Below are positions 1-7,354 of a stretch of DNA of 64,000 nt, piece by piece. This DNA comes from CADEFQ01 sp035433705 (GTDB lineage: Bacteria; Pseudomonadota; Gammaproteobacteria; Steroidobacterales; Steroidobacteraceae): contig DAORVK010000006.1 in NCBI GenBank assembly GCA_035433705.1, forward strand, positions 32,489 to 96,488, read 5' to 3'. The notes beneath the pieces were generated by a model that did not search any database, had not been told where the DNA came from, and was given only the letters and a program-made list of their open reading frames with translations. Every line of letters starts with the position of its first letter. The first letter of the stretch is position 1. Both the position numbers and the translations under genes were made by a program.

Positions 1-1
1 T

Positions 2-2086
2 GTGCAGGCCGTCGAGCAATCGGCGCGGGACGCCGCGGGTGACAGCGCAAGCGCCGGCCAGCTGCGCGTTCTCGAAGGCGACATGCCGCTCTATCTCTGC
101 TGGCTGCGGGACGATGATTCCCGCGCACTGCTGGCCGTTGTCGCGATCCAGTGCCGCGCGAGCGGCGACGCGGAGCCGCGCTCCTTCTCGTTCGTCCATG
201 CCCTCATCCGCCCGGCGCTCGAATGCCTGCGCCGCGAACTCGTTGCGCGCCACAGCATCGATCTCCTCGCGGAGAACCTGAGCGCCCGGGACCGCGACCT
301 CGAACTCGTCCTCGCTGTCTCGAGTCGCGACGGGGTCCGGCCCGGTGATGACGCCTCGGCGCTGCGCGTGATCCTCGAGAACTCGGTCGCACACCTCGGC
401 TGCGCGCTGGCAGCGGTACTGGTACCGGAAAAAAGCCTCATTCTTTTCCGCATGGCGCAGGAGAACCCGGCCGATGGCCGCTTGCTCGCGCAGACTCACC
501 GACACCTGTTGTCACTGGCCCAGGTGCGTCGCGATCCACTCATCATGAACCGGCTCGCGCAGAATTCCGCGCTTGGCGCGCTGCCGTACAAGATCCTCTC
601 GTGCTCGCTGCGCAGCGCGGCGGGCCGGCCGATCGGCATATTCGCGCTCTTCCGGCACGAGATCGCCGCCGATTTCACGGATCGCGATGCGCGCCTTGTC
701 GACGTGCTGTCGCGCAAGGCGTCGCTGATCATCGAGGCGAGCTATGACGCGATGACCGGGCTCCTGACTCGCCAGGCGTTCGAGCAGCGTGTCGGCGACA
801 TGCTGGCGAAAAAGGCGGCGGGGAAGCGCCTCGCGGTGCTCTACGTGGATGTCGACCAGCTGCATCTCGTCAACGAGAACTTCGGCATGCACGTCGGCGA
901 CCTGATGCTCTCGATGCTGGCCGACATGATGCGCCGGCGCCTGCCGCCCGGCGCAGTGGTGGCAAGAATCTCGGGCGATCGCTTTGCGATGGTGATGCCC
1001 GGCAGTCTCGAAGCCGCCCTCGAGCTGGCCACCTCCTGGTGCGATACCGCGATGCAGCTCGCGGCCGTGCAGGGCGACGAGCGTTCGCGCGCCTCCCTCA
1101 GCATCGGTGTTGCGGAACTCGGCAGTGAGGCGGGCGAATTGACCCATGCGCTCGCCGCAGCGGAGACCGCGTGCAAGGCCGCCAAGGATCGCGGCCGCAA
1201 TCGTGCCGAGGCTTACCTCGCAGCCGATGAAAGCGTCGTGCGGCGCTTCACCGACATCACGATCGCGGCGTCACTGCGTGCCGCGGTCGCCGATGACCGC
1301 CTGCGGCTCGATGCGCAGTTCATCCTGCCGCTCGACGGCGCGCGCGGCAATCCGCCGCATTTCGAGCTGTTGCTGCGCATGATCGACGACGACGGCGAAA
1401 CGCTCGGGCCCGACCGCTTCCTGTCGGCGGCCAATCGCTATCAGCTGATGCCGACCATCGATCGCTGGGTTATCGAGCATGCGCTCGCGCAGCTGCAGCC
1501 CCACGCGGCAACGATTGCCGCCACGAATGTGGTCTTCGCGATCAATTTCTCGGGACAGTCTTTGACCGACACAGAGTTCGCCGACGAACTCATCGCGCGC
1601 ATCGAGGCAAGCGGCCTGCCGCCGCAGTCGCTGTGTTTCGAACTGACCGAGAGCGCGACCATTGCGAACCTCGCGCGCGCCGAAGTGCTGATGCGCCGTC
1701 TGCGCAAGCTCGGCTGCGGCGTCGCGCTCGACGATTTTGGCACCGGGCTTTCCTCGCTCGCGTACCTGCGGCAACTGCCCGTATCGATGCTCAAGATCGA
1801 CGGCAGCTTCGTGCGCGACATCCTGCGCGACCCGCGCTCCGATTCGCTGGTGCAGGCGGTCGCGCAGCTCGCGCGCACGATGCAGATGCTCACCGTGGCG
1901 GAGTACGTCGAAACCGATGCAATCCGCGAGCGCATTGCGGCCCTGGGAGTCGATTACGGCCAGGGTTTTGCGATCGGCCGGCCGGTACCCCTGGTCGAGG
2001 TGCTCGCCGGCCTGCCCGCCGCGCTCGATCGCGTGCCGCGGCTCACCCATCAGCCGGTCAGCGATCCGGCCCCGAGCCTTCATTAA
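2..2086 (+). CDS. GGDEF/EAL domain protein, probable c-di-GMP phosphodiesterase (5' partial)
   Basis: The visible 694 residues hold a GAF-like N-terminal region (about 110-240), a GGDEF domain (about 250-400) and an EAL domain (about 430-675). The GGDEF signature is degenerate: SGDRF near residue 324, so cyclase activity is unlikely. The EAL domain keeps the expected metal and catalytic positions: E in FELLLR (about 455), the NFSGQSL asparagine, E in FELTES, DDFGTG (about 577), the lysine of LKIDGSF, E in AEYVET and the glutamine of DYGQGFAIGRP. The inferred role is hydrolysis of cyclic di-GMP, with the GGDEF domain perhaps acting as a GTP sensor. The frame is open to the window edge, so the GTG at position 2 is not a credible start and an N-terminal part is missing. 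It is followed by an S41 peptidase on the same strand after 53 nt. Confidence 0.85.
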   Translation: MQAVEQSARDAAGDSASAGQLRVLEGDMPLYLCWLRDDDSRALLAVVAIQCRASGDAEPRSFSFVHALIRPALECLRRELVARHSIDLLAENLSARDRDLELVLAVSSRDGVRPGDDASALRVILENSVAHLGCALAAVLVPEKSLILFRMAQENPADGRLLAQTHRHLLSLAQVRRDPLIMNRLAQNSALGALPYKILSCSLRSAAGRPIGIFALFRHEIAADFTDRDARLVDVLSRKASLIIEASYDAMTGLLTRQAFEQRVGDMLAKKAAGKRLAVLYVDVDQLHLVNENFGMHVGDLMLSMLADMMRRRLPPGAVVARISGDRFAMVMPGSLEAALELATSWCDTAMQLAAVQGDERSRASLSIGVAELGSEAGELTHALAAAETACKAAKDRGRNRAEAYLAADESVVRRFTDITIAASLRAAVADDRLRLDAQFILPLDGARGNPPHFELLLRMIDDDGETLGPDRFLSAANRYQLMPTIDRWVIEHALAQLQPHAATIAATNVVFAINFSGQSLTDTEFADELIARIEASGLPPQSLCFELTESATIANLARAEVLMRRLRKLGCGVALDDFGTGLSSLAYLRQLPVSMLKIDGSFVRDILRDPRSDSLVQAVAQLARTMQMLTVAEYVETDAIRERIAALGVDYGQGFAIGRPVPLVEVLAGLPAALDRVPRLTHQPVSDPAPSLH

Positions 2087-2139
2087 GGGCCCCGGCGTGG
2101 AAACTTGCCGCCGGTCGCAGGCTGTGTAGTAATCGGCCC

Positions 2140-3357
2140 ATGCAGGTCCGCTCCCGCACCATGCTGGCTCTCGCCACGGGCGTTGTGCTCGGCTTTGCCG
2201 CGTCGATGACCGGCAATGTCTTCGCCGACCTGCGTGGCGGCGACGGGCAGGCCGACACGGTGCTGCCCTGGGAAGATGCCCGTCTGCTTGCCGAAGTGCT
2301 CCAGCGGGTAAAGCGCGATTACGTCGACGGTGTCGATGATCACGCGCTGATGGACAACGCGATCCGCGGCATGGTCGGTGCGCTCGATCCGCACTCGGCG
2401 TTTCTCGACGCCGAAGAGTACGAGGAGATCCGCGCGAGCACCGCCGGGTCCTACCCCGGCGTCGGCATCGAAATCGCCGCCGAGGCTGCGGGCATCAAGG
2501 TATTGCGGCCGATCGAAGGCTCGCCGGCGTTTCGGGCGGGCGTTCGCTCCGGCGACCTGATCGTCGCGATTGACGGCGAGAAGGTCGGCCCCGACATCGA
2601 CCACGCGATCGAGCGCATGCGCGGACCAGCGGGCAGCCACGTTACGCTCACCCTCGCGCGCGCGGGAGCGCCCGCGCCGATCGACGTGGCGCTGCAGCGC
2701 GCGCAGGTCGCCGTGCACAGCGTTGAACATGCGCTGCTCGAACCGGGGTACGGGTATCTGCGCATCACCAGTTTCAGCGAAACCACCGCGGGCGATGTCG
2801 ATCGCGCACTCGCTGATCTCGAGCGCACGTGCGGCGGCCATCTTGCGGGGCTCGTGCTCGATCTGCGCAACAATCCAGGCGGCGTGCTCGAGGCGGCCGT
2901 CGAAGTATCCGACGCTTTCCTCGATTCCGGCCTCATCGTGAGCGCTGAAGGCCGCACGCCCGATGCACGTTTCCGCATGGAAGCCTCGCCGGGCGACGAG
3001 ACCGCCGGCGCCGACCTGGTCGTGCTGGTGAACGGCTCCTCCGCATCCGCCGCCGAGATTCTCGCAGGCGCGCTCAAGGATCATCATCGCGCCGTGCTCG
3101 TCGGCCACACCACTTACGGCAAGGGTTCGGTGCAGACCGTCATGCCGCTGTCGGGCGGGCGTGCAGTGAAACTGACGACCTCGCGGTATTACACGCCTTC
3201 GGGCGCCTCGATCCAGGACAAGGGCATCACGCCCGACATCGTGATCGACGGCAAGGAAGCAGTCCCCGCTGCCGCCACCGCGGCGAGCGATCGCGAAGTG
3301 CGCATCGCACTCGATACTCTGAAGTCGCGCCGCCGTCTCGCCAGCGCTGCGCACTGA
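2140..3357 (+). CDS. S41 family carboxyl-terminal processing peptidase
   Basis: This is a periplasmic serine protease of the CtpA/Prc family that cleaves proteins near their C-termini. The 405 residues begin with a membrane segment or signal peptide (LALATGVVLGFAASM), followed by a helical region, a PDZ domain (about 105-185) and the S41 catalytic domain. The Ser-Lys dyad is visible: Ser303 in SSASAAEI and Lys328 in YGKGSVQ, with the family's 25-residue spacing. The LDLRNNPGG substrate-groove motif is present. ATG 2140 is chosen because it precedes a full signal segment; ATG 2161 is an alternative. DedA starts 3 nt after the stop, which suggests co-transcription. In other gammaproteobacteria this gene often follows an EnvC-like M23 peptidase, which is not seen here. 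Confidence 0.92.
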   Translation: MQVRSRTMLALATGVVLGFAASMTGNVFADLRGGDGQADTVLPWEDARLLAEVLQRVKRDYVDGVDDHALMDNAIRGMVGALDPHSAFLDAEEYEEIRASTAGSYPGVGIEIAAEAAGIKVLRPIEGSPAFRAGVRSGDLIVAIDGEKVGPDIDHAIERMRGPAGSHVTLTLARAGAPAPIDVALQRAQVAVHSVEHALLEPGYGYLRITSFSETTAGDVDRALADLERTCGGHLAGLVLDLRNNPGGVLEAAVEVSDAFLDSGLIVSAEGRTPDARFRMEASPGDETAGADLVVLVNGSSASAAEILAGALKDHHRAVLVGHTTYGKGSVQTVMPLSGGRAVKLTTSRYYTPSGASIQDKGITPDIVIDGKEAVPAAATAASDREVRIALDTLKSRRRLASAAH

Positions 3358-3360
3358 CTC

Positions 3361-4017
3361 TTGGAATTCCTGCAGTCGCTCGTCGAACTCGTGCTGCACC
3401 TCGACCGACACCTGGTCGAGCTGCTGGTGCGCTTCGACGTATGGATCTACGCACTCCTTTTCCTGATCATCTTCGCCGAGACAGGGTTCGTCGTCACGCC
3501 GTTCCTGCCGGGCGACTCGTTGTTGTTCGCGGTTGGCGCGCTCACCGCCGTCGACACGAGCGGCACGCTGACGCCGCTCGCCGTGATTCTCGCACTGTCA
3601 TCGGCGGCAATCCTCGGCAACACCGCCAATTACGCGATCGGGGCGCGCATCGGCCCGCCCGCCTTCAGCGGCCGCTACCGGTTCCTGAAGCTCGAGTACC
3701 TGCGCGAGACCGAGGACTACTTCCGTCGCTACGGACCCATGACGATCGTGCTGTCCCGCTTCGTGCCGATCGTGCGCACCTTCGCGCCGTTCGTGGCGGG
3801 CGTGGGACGCATGCCGTATGCGCGCTTCCAGACCTACAACGTCGCCGGTGGCGCCGGCTGGGTGGCGCTTCTGGTCCTCGCGGGCTATCTCTTCGGCAAC
3901 CTGCCGTGGATCAAGCGGAACTTCGGGCTTGTCACGGTGCTGATCGTCCTCGTGTCCGTGATCCCGATAGGCATGATGATGCTGCGCGTCAGGCGAGAGC
4001 GCGCAGCGCGCCGATGA
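3361..4017 (+). CDS. DedA family membrane protein
   Basis: This 218-residue integral membrane protein belongs to the DedA/VTT superfamily, whose members are linked to undecaprenyl-phosphate or phospholipid recycling and to proton-motive-force homeostasis. It has the typical N-terminal amphipathic stretch, the ETGFVVTPFLPGDSLLF motif and the conserved arginine motif FVPIVRTFAPFVAG, with four to five hydrophobic segments. The start is TTG at 3361, 3 nt after the previous stop. Family alignment supports it, since known members begin with a similar MEFxxxL segment and no ATG lies nearby in frame. The last codons fall inside a 37-bp direct repeat shared with the 3' end of the MAPEG gene, so the C-terminal tail may have been replaced. 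Confidence 0.93.
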   Translation: MEFLQSLVELVLHLDRHLVELLVRFDVWIYALLFLIIFAETGFVVTPFLPGDSLLFAVGALTAVDTSGTLTPLAVILALSSAAILGNTANYAIGARIGPPAFSGRYRFLKLEYLRETEDYFRRYGPMTIVLSRFVPIVRTFAPFVAGVGRMPYARFQTYNVAGGAGWVALLVLAGYLFGNLPWIKRNFGLVTVLIVLVSVIPIGMMMLRVRRERAARR

Positions 4018-4024
4018 GTGCGCC
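3988..4024. repeat. 37-bp direct repeat, copy 1
   Basis: This stretch is identical to 4604-4640 except for one base (A at 3998, C at 4614). It covers the last codons and stop of dedA. On the reverse strand it reads the same AGALIGALRALA-stop that ends the MAPEG protein in copy 2. It looks like a duplicated 3' tail of the MAPEG gene. Confidence 0.85.
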
Positions 4025-4152
4025 GGCGCCTTCGACCTGCCAGCCAGCCAGGCGCGATGCCATGGCCCGATTGTGTTCCCTGGCTTCCCGGGAGTAGTGT
4101 CTCCCGCCGGCCTCGGCCGAATGTATCGGTCGCGCCCGAACAGGGGGTTTCC

Positions 4153-4581
4153 ATGAGCGCACCGAATCCGCAGAACAGCACAACACCCGCTGCGCCCCCG
4201 GCAGTACCCGGTCGCGAGGAGCGGAACTGGGCCATGTTCGCGCATCTCTCGGCCCTCCTCGGCGGGCTCCTGACGTCCGGCTGGGCCGGCAACATCGGCT
4301 TTTTCATCGGACCCCTGATCATCTGGCTGATGAAGCGCGAGACGATGCCTTTCGTGAACGACCAGGGAAAGGAAGCGCTCAACTTCGCCATTACCGTATC
4401 GATCGCCTGCTTCGTGCTGCTGTTGCTGACGATACTTTCACTAGGGATCGGGGCGCTGCTTACCATTCCGCTGTTGATGGCGATCGGCATTGCAGCGCTC
4501 GTTTTCATCATCATCGCGGCGATCAAGGCCAACGAAGGGGTTGCGTACCGCTATCCGCTGGCCATGCGGCTGGTGAAGTAA
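4153..4581 (+). CDS. DUF4870 domain-containing membrane protein
   Basis: This is a 142-residue protein with a Pro/Ala-rich N-terminus, the motif EERNWAMFAHLSALLGG and three hydrophobic segments, the pattern of DUF4870 (Tic20-like) proteins. The second conserved block, KRETMPFVNDQGKEALNF, lies between the membrane segments. The molecular function is unknown. ATG 4153 follows a G-rich stretch (CAGGGGG) at Shine-Dalgarno distance, and the in-frame region upstream back to dedA has no membrane protein character. The gene sits between the two copies of a 37-bp repeat. Confidence 0.88.
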   Translation: MSAPNPQNSTTPAAPPAVPGREERNWAMFAHLSALLGGLLTSGWAGNIGFFIGPLIIWLMKRETMPFVNDQGKEALNFAITVSIACFVLLLLTILSLGIGALLTIPLLMAIGIAALVFIIIAAIKANEGVAYRYPLAMRLVK

Positions 4582-4603
4582 GTCCGCTGCAGGGACGCTG
4601 CGA

Positions 4604-4640
4604 GTCAGGCGAGCGCGCGCAGCGCGCCGATGAGTGCGCC
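4604..4640. repeat. 37-bp direct repeat, copy 2
   Basis: This is the counterpart of 3988-4024, offset by 616 bp and identical at 36 of 37 positions. Here the repeat encodes the authentic C-terminus and stop of the reverse-strand MAPEG gene. The two copies bracket the DUF4870 gene. Confidence 0.85.
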
Positions 4641-4988
4641 AGCGAGCAGCGCCATCGTCGGCAGCATCGAAAGCGCGAAGCCGATGTGCCGGCGTTCGGC
4701 CGCGCGCGTGTAGCCGAAGAAGTAGAAGATCCGGCCGATCACGTAGACGAAGCCGAGGCCGGCCGACCAGAGCGGGTCGATGTAGAACGCAAAGAGCAGC
4801 ATCGCGGGGATGAGGACCACGAGCAGTTCGAGCGTGTTCACCTGCACGCGGTAGTAGCGTTCGAAGTCGGCATTTCCGGTGATGGCCGGCGCGCGCACCC
4901 CGAAGCGCCCCCGGGCGCGGGCAACTGCCATGCCGAACGCGAGATACTCCGCGAGTGCAAGGGCGATTACGAGGTGGACCCAGGCCAT
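4605..4988 (-). CDS. MAPEG family protein
   Basis: This 127-residue membrane protein has four hydrophobic segments and the MAPEG/microsomal glutathione transferase signature FERYYRVQVNTLELL, followed by VIGRIFYFFGYT. Bacterial members are membrane-bound glutathione transferases or peroxidases of poorly known substrate. The start is ATG 4988 because MAWVHLVIALALAEY begins the first membrane helix; a longer form from 5024 adds 12 basic residues of no family resemblance. A -10-like GAGAAT (4995-5000) ends 6 nt before the ATG. It is convergent with DUF4870 and divergent from the AHSA1 gene. Confidence 0.9.
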   Translation of the reverse strand: MAWVHLVIALALAEYLAFGMAVARARGRFGVRAPAITGNADFERYYRVQVNTLELLVVLIPAMLLFAFYIDPLWSAGLGFVYVIGRIFYFFGYTRAAERRHIGFALSMLPTMALLAGALIGALRALA

Positions 4989-5047
4989 GCGGCGATTCTC
5001 CGCGATGCGCGCCCGCACCTGCAAGCCGCGATGGCAGAATAGCGGCC

Positions 5048-5497
5048 ATGGCAGGCAAGCAACGCGGGTACGCGCACCGCATCGACATTGACGCCGACAC
5101 CACGCGGGTGTGGCGGGCGTTCACCGAACCGAAGGCGCTCGCGCGCTGGTGCGCGCCGGGCTCGAGCATCAAGCCCCGGGCCGGCGGCAGCTTTCGCGCG
5201 AGCGTCGATCGTGTCAGCACGATCGACGCGCACATCGACGTGTTCGATGCCAGGCGTCGCCTGCGCCTCATCCATATGGAGCGGCCCGACCTGCCGGCGC
5301 GGGACGTGACACTCATCGACGACTTCCTGCTCGAGGCCGACGGCGCGGGCACGATCGTGCGCCTGCTCGGCTCGGGCTTCCCGGACGATTCCGTGTGGGA
5401 TCCGCATTACCTGCGCATGCGCGCGAGCTGGGAGCGCGCGCTCGCGCGGCTCAAGGTCTATCTCGAGAAACACATGGACAAGGAGACGAAGAAATGA
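5048..5497 (+). CDS. AHSA1/SRPBCC-domain protein
   Basis: This 149-residue protein has the helix-grip START-like fold of the AHSA1 (Hsp90 ATPase activator homologue C-terminal) family. Visible family features are the opening IDIDADTTRVWRAFTEPKALARWCAP, the GG(S)F turn and the C-terminal helix ending in LKVYLEKH. Such domains bind hydrophobic ligands, and the specific role is unknown. ATG 5048 is favoured by homology; CAGAAT (5035-5040) lies 7 nt upstream and there is no Shine-Dalgarno. The stop overlaps the next start as ATGA, so the two genes are translationally coupled. Confidence 0.88.
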   Translation: MAGKQRGYAHRIDIDADTTRVWRAFTEPKALARWCAPGSSIKPRAGGSFRASVDRVSTIDAHIDVFDARRRLRLIHMERPDLPARDVTLIDDFLLEADGAGTIVRLLGSGFPDDSVWDPHYLRMRASWERALARLKVYLEKHMDKETKK

Positions 5498-5853
5498 CGG
5501 GCTTCATCCTGCGCGCGCTGATCGCAGCCGGCGGCCTCTGGCTCGCCTCGCGGTGGGTTGGCGGCTTTTCCATCACGAGTACGGGCACGCTGCTGATAGC
5601 CGCCGCGCTGCTTGGTGTCGTGAACGCGGTCGTGCGTCCGATCGCGGTGGTGCTCACTTTTCCGATCACGATCGTCACGCTTGGCCTGTTCCTGCTCGTG
5701 GTGAACGCCGGCATGGTGAGCCTCGTCGCCTGGGTCCTGCCGAATTTCACGATCGCGGGCTTCTGGCCGGCCGTGCTCGGCGCGCTCACCGTGAGCATCG
5801 TGTCGTGGCTCGGGTCCTGGTTCATTGGCTCGAGCCTCAAGGTCGAGGCGCTG
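5494..5853 (+). CDS. YvlD/phage holin 4_2 family membrane protein (3' cut by gap)
   Basis: The 120 visible residues show four hydrophobic helices and the family motif NAVVRPIAVVLTFPITIVTLGLF, typical of the YvlD (phage_holin_4_2) family of small four-helix membrane proteins. Despite the domain name these are chromosomal envelope proteins of unknown role, not prophage holins. The start overlaps the AHSA1 stop as ATGA. The reading frame runs into the 100-N gap at 5854, and by family length (about 110-125 residues) only a few codons are probably missing. Confidence 0.85.
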
Positions 5854-5953
5854 NNNNNNNNNNNNNNNNNNNNNNNNNNNNNNNNNNNNNNNNNNNNNNN
5901 NNNNNNNNNNNNNNNNNNNNNNNNNNNNNNNNNNNNNNNNNNNNNNNNNNNNN
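5854..5953. other. assembly gap (100 N)
   Basis: This run of exactly 100 N is a scaffold gap of unknown true size. It removes the 3' ends of two convergent genes, the YvlD-like protein and the EamA transporter, so the junction between them cannot be judged. Confidence 0.95.
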
Positions 5954-6846
5954 TCCGGCCAGTTGACGAGCACGACACCGGCGAGGATCACTGCCATGCC
6001 CGCGAGCATGACGCCGGTGAGTTGCTCATGTAGCAACCACCCGCCGAGCAGCGTTGCGAGTGCGGGGTTCACGTAGCCGTAGGTCGCAACGCGTGCCGGC
6101 GTGGTGTGCTGCGTGAGCCACGCGTAGGCCGTATAGGCGAGACACGAGCTGAACACGGTGAGATACGCCATCGCAAGCATGCCGGGCGCGGACCAGTTCC
6201 ACTGGTGCTGCTCGCCGAGGCCAAGGCCAATTGCGGTGAGCATCGCGCCGCCCGCGAGCATCTGCAGCCCGGTGAACGCGAGGATATCGAGCGCCTTCTG
6301 CGCGTTGCGGAAATAGATCGTGCCCGCGGCCCACCCCAGGCAGCCGACGAGGATGCCCAGTTGCGGTACGAAGTGTGCCGTGGAAAAGCCTTCCCGCGGC
6401 CAGACGATCGCGACGGTGCCGAAGAAACCGAGCGCGAGACCGATGCCGGTGCGCCGGTCGATGGGCTGGCCGCGCACACCATGGAGGCCGAAGATCGCGA
6501 TCCAGAACGACGAGGTGACATTGAGCAGCGCAGCCTGGCTCGACGGCACCCACTGCAGCGCCCACACGTTGAAGCCGTTCGACACCGCGATCAGGAGCAG
6601 CGCCATCACGAAGAGCTGCTTCACGTCGGTCGCTCCGACTGCGATGCGCTCACCGCGTGCGCGCGCGACGACGGCGAGCGCGATACCGGCGATCATGAAG
6701 CGGATGCCCGCGAACAGGAACGGCGGCAGGTGATGTACGCCGACGGAGGTTACGAGGTAGCTCGATCCCCAGACGATATAGATGATTGCGAAGCACACGA
6801 TCAGGCGTGTGCGGAAGGCGGCGGGGGCGGTCATGGGGGCCGCCAT
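5954..6846 (-). CDS. EamA/DMT family drug-metabolite transporter (3' cut by gap)
   Basis: The 297 visible residues contain the two EamA repeats with about ten hydrophobic helices, starting IVCFAIIYIVWGSSYLV and including the second-repeat landmark YGYVNPALATLLGGWLL. The protein resembles RhaT/YedA-type inner membrane exporters of amino acids or metabolites. The substrate cannot be inferred. The C-terminal few residues are lost in the gap. ATG 6846 is preceded at 6 nt by a -10-like GATTGT (6853-6858); ATG 6834 is an alternative. It lies 13 nt downstream of the GFA gene on the same strand. Confidence 0.88.
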
Positions 6847-6859
6847 GCTGCCACAATCG

Positions 6860-7354
6860 TCAGACGACGGTTCGTGTTCGCGCTGCCCGGAATCGCTCGA
6901 GGCTGACGGTCGGCCAGATCGTCTTCGCGTCGTAATACTCCGGGACAGCGCGCGCGCCCGCAGGCAGGGTGACCCAGGGGAGCCTGGTCGAAGTGTAGAT
7001 GTGGATGTCCGGTGGAAAGAGCCCCGGCGAGTCGAGCGTGCCGACGCGCAGGAAGGCGATTCCCTGTCCCGCACCCGAGTAGTGGCTCCACAGCGCAATG
7101 TGGCACTGCGGGCAGCGGACGATCTTCTGGCCGCGGCCGCTCGCCGAGGGTGTGTCGATGGAAACCGGCGCGCCCGCAAGCAGCACGACACGGTCGGTCT
7201 CGACCAGCGCGTTCAGCACGAACGCGGAGCCGGTTTCGCGCTGGCACCAGCTGCAGTGACAGCAGTTGACGAAGATGGGCGTTGCGGTCAGGCGATAGCG
7301 CACTGCGCTGCAGCTGCAGCCGCCCTCCGCCGAAATCTTATCCGCCGCGCTCAT
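6860..7354 (-). CDS. GFA family (glutathione-dependent formaldehyde-activating type) zinc protein
   Basis: This 164-residue protein has the cysteine pattern of the GFA/CENP-V fold: GGCSCSAVRY (Cys13, Cys15), CCHCSWCQRETGS (Cys31-Cys37) and CPQCH further on, which bind structural and catalytic zinc. Family members add glutathione to formaldehyde or have unknown roles, so the formaldehyde link is only a family label here. ATG 7354 overlaps the OPT transporter stop as ATGA, which fixes the start and indicates coupling. Confidence 0.88.
   Translation of the reverse strand: MSAADKISAEGGCSCSAVRYRLTATPIFVNCCHCSWCQRETGSAFVLNALVETDRVVLLAGAPVSIDTPSASGRGQKIVRCPQCHIALWSHYSGAGQGIAFLRVGTLDSPGLFPPDIHIYTSTRLPWVTLPAGARAVPEYYDAKTIWPTVSLERFRAARTRTVV

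Noticed and set aside
5494..5853. Holin-like protein as evidence of a prophage
   Set aside because: It is a YvlD-type chromosomal membrane protein with no phage genes nearby.
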